Shown here piece by piece: positions 50,164 to 62,370 of a stretch of 64,000 nucleotides of DNA. Numbering within the stretch: the stretch's first letter is position 1; each line of letters starts with the position of its first letter. Both the position numbers and the translations under genes were made by a program. The notes under the pieces are model-generated. The model was not told the DNA's origin and made no database searches. It saw only the letters and a list, made by a program, of their open reading frames with translations. This DNA comes from Sistotremastrum niveocremeum HHB9708 (taxonomy: Eukaryota > Basidiomycota > Agaricomycetes > Sistotremastrales > Sistotremastraceae), in NCBI GenBank assembly GCA_001630475.1, contig KV419436.1, positions 54,165 through 118,164 on the forward strand, in the 5' to 3' direction.

Positions 50164-53053
50164 TGTAAGAGGATGAGGTGAATGAGGGCTCGGCCATTCT
50201 CATTGTTTATATAGGCAAGAAATGGAACAGAAATTCGTCAGCGTCTAAATGGGATTTGGCACGGAAGAGTACGGCAAGTACTAGCAAGCGCCAGATGCAG
50301 CTACGTGATGGTGGACGAAAGCACTAAACAGGATATCGCTTATGACTCCGTACCAAGGGTTTACCTGTGATTCAAATAGGTTAGTCAGCGAACTCTTGGA
50401 AGAGGTTGCCTAAATTTGCTAATCTGAATTTCCAGATCTGCGTTCATCTCTAATTCTAGTCCATGTTTCACATTTCGCACGACGTCACAGTGACACGGAC
50501 CCTGCGAGCTTATTTCTCGGGCAACAATGGCTTGTCGTAGAGAATGACTCAGCATGTTATCAGTTGAAAGTGGCCTTTGGAAGAGTGGATTATGCGTCTC
50601 AACCCGGAAGGCTCGTCTTGGAGCAGCCGTCCTCGTTCGGGGGAATTCCCACACCAGAAAAGGGAAAACGCAAATTGCCGAGAATGTCGAGGATGTTTGA
50701 CTGTGTTTGTCTCCACGTCATCTTCCCGAAAATCCTTGCGAAAATCTCCAAGATCGCCGCGGACTTGAGGATTTTCCATGCTTCCTCTGACTCAACGCTC
50801 AACCTAATGCAGGTCATGGCAGCTCCAGGCCCCAAACAAGCTTGAACCTCGGCGACTTTCTGTGAACTCAACTACCTCAATTGGCAACTCGAACAATCAG
50901 CCTTTTTCTAAGCTGCATCCTGGTCGTAATCATGTACACGAACATGAATTCCTCGACGCAATGGCGTTTCCTGAATCAACAAAGAGGATGCGGAACACGT
51001 CCAGCCGGATGAGAGATAGGCCATGTTGACCGAATGCGAGGGTCACTGTACGGCAGTCAAATCAATCTGGCAATCGTCCCTCATGATATACAGTAACGTG
51101 CATTCGAACTATACTTCCCATTGGAATTTCACCTGAGACCAGTCGTTCTACCAGTGTCTCTTCTGCTCCCGTTCCCTATCTCGCGGTTATGAATGTCCTG
51201 CAAGGACACGTTCGGCGCGTCCTATCTCGAAAGTGACATATGGACCTGCGATATGGCCTTTTGAGGCGTGGTTGGTTCTCGACAAATGACCACCTGATGA
51301 TACCATGGTGTAGCTCTACTACCAGGACCACAATCCAGTCCGGCGTCAAAGCTCCTATAGGTTCCAAAGCTCCTTCGACATATATCAACTACACTCGGCC
51401 CGGCTTTCTCGAGGATCGGGAAAGCACAGCATTCCGGTCAGTCTTACTATTTCTGTACCCCTCATCAGGCTAACCGAAGATAACTGAGAAGACGTCGAAT
51501 GGTTGAGGGCTTCGGCCCCGGATGCCCGTTGACCACGTTCTCCATGTGTACGTCTATGAGCCGGGGCCTAACGTTCTGAGGGGATGGCGTCAATCGTTCT
51601 ATATTGTGGTAGCGTGCTACATACGAAGGGCTCCGTCTCGGCTCCAGACCCTTTTCGTGGAGATGCCCGAAAAGCTTGTGCCGGTTCCGAATCTCTGTGA
51701 TCGGGATCTCATGCCTTGACTACTAAATCGGTTATCAGGATTGCGTATCTGAACTCTGGGAAGTATAACAGTCGAACACAAAACTCTTCAGTAGGACTGT
51801 CGACCTTGTTCCTTCATGTGACGACTTGGACGAACCAGCCAGGACGACTCTGAAGCCCGTCGACAAGGTATCCCCAAGCCGAGTCTTGCGTCCCCGTCGT
51901 TTATCATTTAGGCGAGATCCCTGTACGCCAGGCCCGACGGTGATGCTGTTCCGTTCTTCAATGCCCCGGCGAAGACTTGGATAACTGAAAGGCAGAACTT
52001 GGCTCGGAATCATGCATTCCCTCATTTCTCAATCGATAACGCGATGCGTAATCGAAGACTACCGGGACCGTCTCCATCTTCTCGTGGCCACTCGACTTGA
52101 TCAATCCTCCACAGTCGCCAAAGATATCTTCACTCAGTGACCACCATTCCCATAGATGCGGAGCTGCTTCATTGTACGACGAGTCCGACGCGGCTCATTT
52201 TGCCCCTCCCAAAGCCCGCGTCGGCCTAAGATTCATGTATAGCTGCGAGTAATAATACAGTAAGGTGACTTGAGGCACCGTAGCGCCCAGTGACGCTAAA
52301 TAGACGCCAAGTAGCTTAGAAGCCGCACGTATCCACCACAGAGCAGCTGGAAAATTTCGGTGTAACCATAGTTGTATAGCCTCCTCATGCTTGATAGTGT
52401 ATTGTAGCAAGTTACCGATGTGTGTAAGGGACCGCAGGATCTGTCGGTTGGTTCGAATTCGACCTTGGGTTCAACTGGTTGCCTGATGCAAGTCTCCCTT
52501 GATTGGTGTCATTAAATCAGGGGCTCATATCTCAGAATGCAAGACATCTTGGCTCAATTAATTCCCAGAATCCAATCGATTGTGTGCGATGTGATATTCC
52601 GATACTGATGCATGTGTTGATGACGGTGTGAGTTAGGGACTCAGTCACGTAGGAATTTCTGCGATCATACGTGCTGGGGTAGCTTCTTTGTGCCATGGCG
52701 ACTCACTGACTTATGAGTCTACCGCCGCAAGAAAGGTCTTTTCCCCTGATGCCATCGTGCTCCAGCCGTTCGAACGTTCTACAACCGCCCTGTGGACTAA
52801 ATCTCCCCTAGTTGCGATCTCTTTCGTTGCCAGTGAGGTCTCTCACATTCACTACAAGGTCTAATTGCTGTTGTTGGTCGTCAGGTGATTTATTTTCAAT
52901 GAGATGTCCTCGTAACGAGCCCACCAAATATCATGTACCTTGAGGGTCAGGTATGTCCTACGTCGAAGCCTTTAAATCGCAGCGTCGTACTGGAATTCCC
53001 TGAAATCTCAAACACTAGCCTCAGTGTGCACTCAAATAGCTTGATACCTGAAA
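50164..53053. other. Long stretch without a recognised gene
   Basis: About 2.9 kb. The promoter of the Zn2Cys6 gene lies near 50.2 kb. Frames at 50.56-50.87 kb are open on both strands, but neither shows a known family. Nothing else can be supported. Confidence 0.4.
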
Positions 53054-54631
53054 ATGGGTGCTCTCGACGAACAAAGGCGGCACGATGGTGAGACTGCGCT
53101 AGTTCCGGTGGCTATTCGCTGACCCCTGCTCGCTTGACCTTTGCTTACTTATGAAGCAACGGTAATATGGACATATGAGTGGATTTTCACAGTCTTGCAG
53201 ATTTCAGGGGGGCATCTGGGATTGCCCATACTGCTTGGCACCTTTTTGTCCTCAAGCAGGACCAGCAGAACGGCTGTTCTGGATAGCTTCTGTCTGTCAT
53301 GGATCATCTCCTCAATTTCATACTGTCTTTTTTAAGTGTTTTTGCTGAAAGAATCATCGACTATCTCAAACACCAGTATTACTAGACTATACGCATCGCG
53401 GGCCGATATTAATACACTCGATATCATACCCTCGAGTGACCAGTTTTGTCTCATGCAGGCAGGTCTCGAAGGCTCCGTTGCCATGTACGTCATTACGCTT
53501 CATTTGGCTTTGAGTCGTGTTTTCGAATCTAAGATAATCGATAACAGGACCAGTGTGTCCACTTTAGGCTTGGTGATTGACGTAAATAGATGTTGCGTTC
53601 TCTGTCAGGACGCTTTCTCATCATCTTCGACATTCTATTGCAGCTATGGCTAATCTTAAACAATCCCAGCATTCCCGGACTTTTCGACGAACATGTATGG
53701 TAAGTGGATAACTTCAAAGAGTGTTTGTTCGCATTCCTGATAGAACCCTTTCAAAGCTCGCATGTCCGGCGTATCTTGTATTCATGATATTTTTTGCAGT
53801 AGCATATACTGTCCGTGTTACCCAGAGATCCTGAAATACAAATTCGAATAATTACATCAATCAGTATGGTTCCCCCGCCATTCCAGCGTTTGACGCGGCC
53901 AACTCTTCTATTCCAAATGTTTTCTATTGCTTTACGCTCTCAAACGGTCCGCTTACAGACAGCGTCGCAGGAGTTTTTGGAGTGTCAGTGGTATACTCTC
54001 CTGGGCCACTCGAAGAATCCTCTCATATTTTCCCAGATTTTTCTCTGGTTACCTCTTTTCAACCATTACACATGGAGTGGTTCTTCTTCTCGAAAGTAGG
54101 TCTGATTGTTTACAGAGAATTTACCCGACTCAACCATCTAATCAACTACTGACTCGCCGAAAGGCACCATCCTTTGGAAACTCATCAAACAACGCTTTGT
54201 TCTACACGATCCCCTGATATCTCAGACCGCTATCAGGATGGCCGTCTTCAGCGTTTATCGAACGTCCATCATCATGTGCGATATCAACCTTTCAGTCCGT
54301 TCAGATCAAGTTTAATTTACTCCACGTTCTCACAGAGCAGTCCCATTATTCGTCCTCCAAGATCCAGAGGGCTTGCTCACAGAAGGTTTGATCACTCATG
54401 AATCCATCAACTATTACCGGGCCGAAATTTTAGAGGCCGCAGGTTTGTGCGACCGTATTTGAACTCATACTTCTTCTGATATACCGTCTCTTGAAGGTCC
54501 CGTGTTTCTAGTACTTGCATCCCGTCAAGTACGTCTACAAAATCCATTTACACGCCCCAACATGAATATCTGAGAACGTTTTTACAAAATAGGACGTCCG
54601 GATTGTATGGCATATTCTCCTGCCATCATAA
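53054..54631 (+). pseudogene. Decayed 7TM membrane protein, paralogue of 21.6-23.3 kb
   Basis: Block order copies the gene at 21.6 kb: a start exon at 53054, then ATVIWTYEWIFTVLQISG, WIISSISYCLF, LYASRADINTLDIIPSS, LGLVIDLWLI, CPAYLVFMIFFAVAYT, a YLFSTITHGVVLLLE segment, VFSVYRTSIIM and AVPLFVLQDPEGLLTEG, ending DVRIVWHILLPS then TAA. Damage is visible. The donor after SYCLF has become TTAAGT. A frame change falls near the T5 run at 53970-53975. One junction near 53700 cannot be spliced. The final exon stops about 30 residues earlier than in the paralogue. It should be non-functional unless splicing differs from my reading. Confidence 0.7.
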
Positions 54632-56916
54632 CGTGCCGCTTTGAATACTAAGGGCGAATTCATAGATGTGGAAGCGGGCAAAAGTTTGGCTGGTGTGGGC
54701 TTTGTGATAGAAGACGGTGGAAGTAGATTCGAGTCTGACCGGTTTCAGCTCCGTTAGATACATCCAATCCCAACAGATCTATTGAGATCCGTTCCAAGCG
54801 TTGAATCCCATGCGCACTTGCGCGCAGACCGATTGTTTTTGTTGGCAGTCCTTAAGCTTGTGGCAGTCTGAGTCAGTCTCTAGGTTCGAGAGATCGAAAT
54901 CCCGCTAGTCGGCGAATTTCTTGATCGAGGGGACATTGTTCCGAAAATAAAAAAGCTTTCAATCCTATCCCACTGTAAACTAGATAGATGAAGTCGTCCT
55001 GCGAGCAAAAAAAGATCGTTTCGTGACTTTACTGTCCTTTCCGGCAACCGCAACGGCGGCTCGGCTGTGTTTGTGTTTGTGTTTGTGGAGCCAAATTATG
55101 TAAGCACCGAGAACCTCGGGTCGTCAACACGTTCACCTTGGTGAACGTTCAACGAGGATGACGACGAAGGAGCAGTGGACTCCTCAATTCTTGGTACAGT
55201 TCTCTGTGACAAAGTCACTTTCAAAGCTGGATCCAATGAATATTTCGCTTGTTCAAGGTTCTTTCCTATCCTGTTTCTTTTTCTTGGGGCTAGCGCTAAC
55301 TAGTACTCTCCCTTTTTCTCTTCAACGCCTGGAATTCGTAGATATCTGAACTCTATCTATCCTCTAAAAGGACGTTCTCTCAATTCGAATGCTAGCGCAT
55401 CAATGGAACAGACACTCGTTCTTGTGAATCGAAAAAATCCTACAGATATCAGGGTTTCGTGATCGTGAGCTCTCCATTCCCTCCGTCAGCCCTTCAGTCA
55501 AATCGCTGAGCGACATGAATATTCGGATTGCAGAGAAAAATAAGTCGACGACTCCCGTATTCAAGTTTAGACCTCATGAGCCACCCTCTCTCTCGGACCC
55601 GAAGTTATAACTCTAAGAAACATCTCGCATCAGTCGCTCACCAAATTGAAGTCTGACGACCGGAATTGAGGATTCACTGGAAGAGGCCAAAGAGAAAGAG
55701 GGGACTAGTGTCGTGAAGAATCTTTTGGTGAAGTTCAGGGTCATTCTCGCTTTCTGAACGTACCCCTTACGCCCGTTAAGGCTCCTCCTTCGCCGACTCT
55801 ACCGACTTGAACGATGCATCTTACGTCAGCGCATCAGCCGTTACCGCGGACTCAAGAGACGAAGGCAACACTCGATCAAATCCTGGCCGAAAACCCCGCA
55901 TCCTCTCCATATCCCATTCCGCATCCTCATCCACATCACACTGGGCCTAAGATCTATTGGATCCCATCCCCGATCCCAATCCCAATCCCTATCCCAATCC
56001 CTCACTGTTCACGAGAGGGCGCATCCATTTTTGAAAAAGAGAAGATAGTGTTGAAGACGAAACGTATGGGTGCGCATCCATTGCGAGAGAGTATTGATGG
56101 AGAGGTCGAAAGGGCGGGGAAAGAGGGCGGGAGATTGAGGATGAAATTCGTGAGATGGACGGACGTTTGCGGAATTTCGTCGCGGAACTACTGAAGGCTA
56201 CATTCGAACCCAAGGTCTTTGCAATCTCCTCCTGAACCGCGAAGGAAGAGACGTAGAAAAAGGAGAGCGGAATGAAGATGGTGCAAGTTGAGCGGGCCGC
56301 AGTGAGGGCCTTGAAAGTGGTTCATGGTACGTACTACGTTCTCGACTTCTTTTCCGATTTCCGTGACGCTAACGTTATCGGTGCGGAAGACTCAACAGAA
56401 TGAAGTGATGACGATTCCCACATCGTTCCACTCAGATGAAGATCTATTTACTGACGCTCACTTCGACTCTGACTCGGAGCCGATGCCTCCCGAACTCGCC
56501 AGAACACCCCAATCAAAACCAATGATGTCATTGTGTCATTGAATGGAAAATCACACCTCTACAAGCAATGAACGACCCCCTCAACCTCTACATTACGTGC
56601 AATCACGTCTAGAAGAGACGATCGGGCGTGTCGATAGCGCGCTCTTGATGGTAGCACTTCGAAACGCGAACTATTGTGGATCTATCCACCTCGACTGATA
56701 TGCCCCAACGTAGCTCCTCATAGTAACTTCGCCACGCTGCGTCCGTTTCATGATTTAGGTCTCTCTTCAAGTTGGTCGAGATGAAGACACGAAGCCGTCA
56801 CGAATTCTGTCTCGGAATTCAGAAGCCTTTGATATGACTCCCTTCAATCAAACTTTGTCTGATAAACAGCGATGCTGAGGGCATGCATGAGGTCAAGCCG
56901 GTCAAGACTCGGTTGC
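54632..56916. other. Region with fragmentary open stretches
   Basis: Short protein-like pieces occur at 55.55-55.6 kb (PVFKFRPHEPPSLSD), 55.7 kb (EGTSVVKNLLVKFR), 55.81-56.19 kb and 56.4-56.54 kb (DEDLFTDAHFDSDSEPMPPE). They may be exons of a hypothetical or decayed gene; I could not join them and recognise no family. Confidence 0.3.
55969..56006 (+). repeat. Short CCCAAT-type tandem repeat
   Basis: Imperfect 6-bp units (CCCAATCCC..., coding PIPIPIPIP in one frame). It looks like ordinary microsatellite expansion inside an open stretch. Confidence 0.6.
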
Positions 56917-57097
56917 GTGGAGGACTCGCGCCAGCGAGTCCGAGTTCTGCAGGGCGAAGAGGAGCGTGATGTAGCAATATAGATTGTGCTTATGTAATAC
57001 GTTATTGCGCGTTTCGCTGCTAAGTCGCTATCTGGCCTCAGAGTCGTCTATCGATTCTAAATTACTTCGGATTCATACAATTCCGTTTTCATAAAAT
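56917..57097. repeat. Copy of the kinase-like gene 3' end, abutting the retroelement
   Basis: Matches 30174-30354 base for base except four loop bases (56930-56933). It carries the kinase stop codon and 3' UTR but no upstream exons. The Gag start codon follows 10 bases later. Confidence 0.95.
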
Positions 57098-57520
57098 CTA
57101 GGCAACATGGCAGACCAACCAGAAGAAATATGGCAGATCCCAGTTCGAAACATGACAAAACAGCCTCTCATACGTTTGGCACGGGTTCTACAAGTAGACG
57201 AAACTGGGACAGTTCCTGTTCTCAGACAGAGAATCTCGAGGCACCTTCGAGATAATCCAGCCTTATGAGACCAACCTCAGTTCGTCGTGCTTTTTGACAC
57301 GTTGGAGCGAGGTCCAAGGAGGAGAGGTGGACTCAGAAATCAGGGTCAACCGCAAGGACAGGGCCAACAGCAGAACGGTCAAGGCAACGTCAATGCCGGC
57401 GGGGGTGCACAAGGGCATCGTAATGATGGAGCTGGTGGTAACGGGGCAGGCCATAACAACGACCAGCCACAACGGGGGCCTCCTAACAATCAGGACAATG
57501 GCCAGAATCGACACAACTCA

Positions 57521-57580
57521 CCTCCTCGCACCCCTCCCCGCACCCCTCCCCGCACCCCTCCTCGCACCCCTCCTCGCAAC
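57521..57580 (+). repeat. Five 12-bp repeats in Gag
   Basis: Units of the type CCTCCTCGCACC encode PPRT repeats (last unit PPRN). The near-identical DNA suggests slippage. Confidence 0.9.
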
Positions 57581-57989
57581 TATCCGCCCCCATCCCCTCC
57601 CCGCGTAGGGAGACGAAGACGTCGTCACGGCTCACCAGGAGGCAACCATAGCCCTAGGTCGCCATCCGAGTCGCCGTTAAGAAGCAGAGAACGCAGGGAT
57701 CGTAGCACAGCATCGCCTAGACTGGGAGGGAACCAAGGGTTGGAACAATTTTCCAGAGAACAGATTCTAGCACGTCTGGCAGAGATGGACCGTGATGCAC
57801 AGGACCGTCGTGCTGAGGGCAATATCAGAGAGCCAAGAGCGCCAGTGGTGGCAGCACATAATAGTGAGTCAAATTTTCCTTGCCACGAGACGGATGGGGA
57901 CGTTTGAGTCGTCGCGTAAGAGAGGCGCCTCCGGATGAAAGGGAAACCTTGAACGGAGCCTATAGAACAAAGAGAAAGAACGCTGGTTG

Positions 57990-58105
57990 CCCGTACAGGG
58001 AGAGCGATGTGAGCACGAGAACACTTGATACCCGTAAAAGGGAGAGTGGTGTAGGCCAGTGAACGCTTGATACCCGTAGAGGGAGAGCGAGGACGTTGAA
58101 AGGAC
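57990..58105 (+). repeat. Degenerate tandem repeat, about 45 bp
   Basis: The phrase TTGATACCCGTA(A/G)A(A/G)GGGAGAG recurs at about 58023 and 58068, and a CCCGTACAGGGAGAG relative lies near 57989. It falls in the non-coding gap between the two halves of Gag. Confidence 0.6.
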
Positions 58106-58160
58106 AACGATGATTGGTTGATATCAGCAATCAGACCGATAGAGCCAAAGAATGGTGTTA

Positions 58161-58258
58161 CTTCAGAAAAAATTAGACCTACTTATTGTACTTATGAGTA
58201 CTTTTTAGCACTCAAAAGTACTCAAAAGTACAATAAGTAGGTCTAATTTTTTCTGAAG
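58161..58258. mobile_element. 98-bp long-hairpin element, copy 1
   Basis: It starts CTTCAGAAAAAATTAG and ends with the inverted form, with arms of about 37 bp around a short loop. It is flanked by TA on both sides. Arms share most bases with copy 3 at 62371-62468. Confidence 0.8.
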
Positions 58259-58794
58259 TATGTGGCGAGAACGTGTAGCAAAGAGCGATGCTGACTCTAT
58301 TGAAGTTCTAGATAGGAGAAGAGATGGTCGTGAAAGACATCTTGATGAACCATTGATGCGTGAGCATTTTGACAGGATCAGAGATGACGATCGTAGACCG
58401 TCGAAGAGACCTCGTGTGGTCCAAGGTGCCGTGGCCGGGAAACACGAATTGCCTATTCCGCAGTCCATCATACGCATGATGCGAGACGGCTGGGAGACAC
58501 ATTTACCTCTTCCTTTGCTCACCAACAAATGCCTGACTGCGATAATGAACGGTTCAAGTCCGGAACCGACTTTCACAAAGGATGGGAAGCTTGATGTATT
58601 TGCTTCAGGAGAAGCACTTATGACATTCGATGACTGGCATATGGCGTGGAGAAGGCTTCTGCGGCTGATCCAGAACCACCTTCCAGACGAATACGAAGGG
58701 TGGAAAACCCACTTCGAGTTCATATGCAACAACGAATCTCATCAGCAGGACTGGGTGCTCTACCTCCGATACGATATTCAGGTCCGCATAAGAA

Positions 58795-59400
58795 TAGAGT
58801 TTGAAAGTCCAGTCCATGTGACTGCAGGCAACCGCAGGTCGTGGTGGGGTCGTGACTGGACTGCAGTTGCTGGTCATCCATATTTCTGAAAATCAGGCAA
58901 CTGGCAACTGCAGTCATGACCAGTCGCAACCGTGGTCGCAACCGAGGACCCTTAAGGGCCCTGGGACAGGGTGTTCCCAGGGTCTTTTGGCTCTCAGCTG
59001 ACCATTTATTGTCATGTATTCATCAAATATGGTACAATATAGTCTTCCTATGTGTCAATCTTCAGAAAAAAATAGACCAGCTAATTCGACTCCTGAGTAC
59101 TCCTGAGCGCTCAGGAGTCAAATTAGCTGGTCTATTTTTTTCTGAAGATAGACACTATGTGGCCACTAATAAGACCCTGAAAGAATATATAATTGATTAA
59201 AATACTGGTTTACAACAGTTATGACCTCAGTTGCTGGCCATGACTGGTCAGGCAACTGGTCTTTTTATGACTGGTTGCCAGACCCTGCAACCGGTTGCAG
59301 CTGCCAGTCGTGCAAAATTTTGACAGGCAACCGGACCGGCAGTTACCAGTCACGGGCAAAAATTGAAAAAGTCCAGTCGCAACCGGACTTTCAAACTCCA
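58795..59400. mobile_element. hAT-type MITE, 606 bp, in Gag
   Basis: Termini TAGAGTTTGAAAGTCC and (inverted) TGGAGTTTGAAAGTCC; target duplication CATAAGAA, 8 bp, typical of hAT. The inside is full of GCAACTGCAG/GGTCATGAC-like motifs and has no gene. It carries hairpin copy 2. Removing it rejoins Gag in frame. Confidence 0.85.
59060..59147. mobile_element. 88-bp long-hairpin element, copy 2, nested in the MITE
   Basis: CTTCAGAAAAAAATAGACCAGC at the left end and its near inverse at the right end. Its arms differ from copies 1 and 3 at paired positions, so the hairpin is kept. The flanks are AT on both sides. Confidence 0.8.
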
Positions 59401-59939
59401 CATAAGAATGCTTAGCGAAGGACTCGACCCAGCAATGTTTCAGAAACCCATATTTGACTCCTTGAGGGAAGAATATAACTCGGAGTTGGTGAAAGCGGCA
59501 AGGAAGGCATTGAGTGGACCGGTGCCCATGGCACGGTTGAATTCCTTTCGAGAGCCATTCTCCTACGTCGATGGCTCACATGCCAGTGGGTCAAACCAAG
59601 GAGCCAACCCATACATCAAGAAGGGCCCGAAACATTTCAATACAGCGAACGGAGGTCGATGCTTTGTCTGCGGCAGAAAAGGTCATTCGGCGAAGAATTG
59701 CAACTTTGCGATGTTCCCAGATGGGAACCCAGTCATCATGCGTCAAGGATACCAGAAAGGAACCTGGTTCGACGGCCAGAAACGAGCCTATTGCTGGTTC
59801 TTCAACCTCGACGGATGCACCGAGAAGTCAGACGCCGGAGGATCTTGCAGCAAAGGACTCCATGCATGCACACTCTGTGCCACAGACACCCACGGAAGCC
59901 AATTCTGCACAGTTGTTGCAGCGTGAATGCGACTTTCGC

Positions 59940-60448
59940 TAGTGTTCCAAGGTCCAGTCACGACTGGACTTTTGACCCCCGGAGGGTGCGACTGGCAACT
60001 GCCGGTCCGGTTGCCGTCCAAAATTTTGCGTGACTGGCAACTGCGACTGCAGTTGCGGTCCGGCAACCGGTCACGGCTGCGACCAGTTGCGCAACCAGTC
60101 ATGGCCAGTTTTTCCAGTCACAACTGGTCTTTTATCAATATTTTAATCATTATTATATTATATATACTGTATATACACCTCATATGATGTGGTACATGCC
60201 TATAGACACCAATATATACTGTATATGTCACTCAAAACTCTCATTTGAGACCCAAAATACCCTCTGGGTACCCTGGTTGGGGACCCTTAAGGGTCCTCGG
60301 TTGCGACCACAGTCACGACCGGTCATGACTGCAGTTGCCGGTTGCCTGAATTTCCAAGAACCTAGGCGACCGGCAACTGCGGTCCAGTCACGGTCCGGTC
60401 GCGACTGCCGGTTGCCACCGGTCACGGCAACTGGACCTTGGAACACTA
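59940..60448. mobile_element. hAT-type MITE, 509 bp, between Gag and RT
   Basis: Termini TAGTGTTCCAAGGTCCAGT and inverse; target duplication ACTTTCGC, 8 bp. The interior shares the GACCCTTAAGGG and GTTGCGACC motifs of the MITE at 58.8-59.4 kb, so they are relatives. Confidence 0.9.
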
Positions 60449-62123
60449 ACTTTCGCACAATCGTTACTCCTCTCCGACACGAAGTTTGGGAGGAGATGTT
60501 AAATAAGTATGATCTTTTAATGAAATACCCAGACATCCCAGGTTCAATCAAGAACGGATTCTACATGGGAGTTAATACAACTTTAACCGAGTCAGATATC
60601 CCCAATAACCACAAATCTGCTATGGAGAACCCAGAGGCGGTTGATGCACATATACGGAAGGAGATGCGGGAGAAGAGATATATAGATTAATAGGGCCGTT
60701 CTCAGCGGACCGGTTGGAGGCATTGATTGGCCCATTCCGCACATCTCCTCTTGGCGTTGTACCAAAACCAGGCTCCGACGAGTTTCGGATTGTACAGGAT
60801 TTGTCGTATCCACGAGACGACCCAGACAGGCAATCGGTGAACGACAAGATCAATGGAGACGAATTCCTCTGCTCCTGGGGGACGTTCAATGTCATTGCAG
60901 AGATCATATGCCAGAATCCTCCAGAGATGGAGGCAGCCACGTTTGATGTTGATGCAGCGTATCGCAGATGTCCATTGCGGCCAGATCAACAGAACCATTT
61001 TGTTATCAGCTGGCGCGGCTACGTGTGGATCGATCAGAATGTTCCGTTTGGTTGTCGGAGCTCGGGAGGAGTGTTCGGTCGCCTAGCTGATGCTTTTGTG
61101 GACATATGCGAGGCAAGAGGTCTTGGCCTAGTCAGAAAATGGGTGGACGATTTCATCTTTTTTCGGCTACCCATTGGTGCTGAGGGTGTGTTGGTTGGCT
61201 GTGCGATCAACAAAGAAGGTGAGGTGCTGGCGACTGTCACGTTCACCGAGGAAGAGATCGAGGATTTGGGTCGACAGTTGGGGTGGCCGTGGAAAAACGA
61301 GAAAACCCGGAAATTCTCTTCTCGTGTGAAGTACCTGGGTTTTGACTGGATAATCCCTGAACGCTGGGGGGAGATCCCGCCGGAAAAAAGGGAGAAGTTT
61401 GTCACAAAGCTACAAGAATGGAGTGCTCGCAGGAGGCACACCAGGAAGCAGGCTGAGTCATTGTTGGGGACTTTGATTCACGCTAGTCTGGCCTTACCTG
61501 ACGCGAGGTCTCGGCTTCACAATCTGATAAAATTTGCGTCAGGTTACGCAAATGGACCAACAGCGCGTTTCATAACGCACCAGACAAACGCAGGCCTCGA
61601 CGAGGACATAGCCTGGTGGATCGATACCCTGACACGAGGTCCTTTTGGATCGTCCATCGCTAGACCACCGCCCGTCCGAGAAGATGTGCTGGTTTTTGTT
61701 GATGCTAGCACGTCTTTCGGTATCGGTGTCACGTTCAACGGGCGTTGGAGTAACTGGAAGTTGACAGAAAACTGGAAGCGTGGAGGCAAGGACATTGGAT
61801 GGGCAGAGTTTGTTGCTCTTGAGATGGGGATTACGTGGATTGTTGCTGATGGCGTGCGCGATTGCCACGTCAGGATACGCTCCGACAATACCGGGGTTAT
61901 TGGGGCAATGAGAGCAGGGAGGTCAAGGAATTCCGAACAGAATAGGGTCCTTCAAAGGGTAGTGGGACGGATGAGACAGCACGGGATCTGGGTGACCAAC
62001 GAGTATGTTGCGTCCACTGACAATATTGCGGACAAGCCATCTAGAGGAGAAGCGCCCAATGGTTATGTCAGAGTAGACCTCAGTTCACTGGTGCCAGAGC
62101 ATCTAAGCGAGCTCCTATCGTAG
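60449..62123 (+). pseudogene. Reverse transcriptase-RNase H of the DIRS-like element
   Basis: The N-terminal part (TPLRHEVWEEMLNKYDLLMK) is in one frame; a frameshift near 60684-60692 leads into the main frame. RT motifs: SPLGVVPKPGSDEFRIVQDL, FDVDAAYRRCPLRPDQQNHF, QNVPFGCRSSGGVFGRLADA, and a catalytic box WVDDFIFF in place of the usual YxDD. RNase H follows: VFVDAST, WAEFVALE, RSDNTG and STDNIADKPSRGEAP, carrying the D-E-D-D residues. It copies element RNA to DNA and degrades the template. Before the MITE at 59.9 kb the frame overlaps the Gag end (LLQRECDFR). One frameshift and one insertion break it; otherwise it is intact. Confidence 0.85.
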
Positions 62124-62370
62124 ATAATCCGATTGAGATTGATTTACCAGCGATCGCGGGATTACGCTGTTACGTCCGTGATGACGTAAGCGTGTTTGAG
62201 TTGTCTCTGCACCTCGCTCATGCCGCCGATACGATCGCAGACTGGTCGCTCAGCCAGGCCAGGTTCTATTCTTTTCAACCCACAGGCACAGTCTCTCAGT
62301 CCCAGGACAGGCCGGATATGGTTATCAGCAGAAGCGGAAAGCCGAATGGCGGAGTCATTGCGTTCCGGTT

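Larger units (their letters stand above)
57107..59926 (+). pseudogene. Gag-like protein of the DIRS-like element, disrupted
   Basis: It opens with a SAP-like helix pair (LIRLARVLQVDETGTVPVLR). An in-frame TGA at 57266-57268 interrupts it. An Arg/Pro/Gly-rich part with five PPRT-type repeats follows, then EQFSREQILARLAEMDRD. After a degenerate stretch and a hairpin insert (58161-58258), coding resumes from about 58270 with LPIPQSIIRMMRDGWETHLP and DEYEGWKTHFEFI. A hAT MITE then splits it, and it ends with a CCHC knuckle (CFVCGRKGHSAKNC) and a second Cys/His cluster. Gag packages element RNA. Removing the MITE with one target copy restores the frame. Confidence 0.75.

Noticed and set aside
57990-58105. 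CRISPR-like spaced repeats
   Set aside because: The units are degenerate, too few and inside a eukaryotic retroelement.
58161-58258. Hairpin copy 1 as a canonical spliced intron of Gag
   Set aside because: Joining at its own ends gives a stop soon after; only a longer intron (57865-58269) would keep a frame, and that is not well supported.
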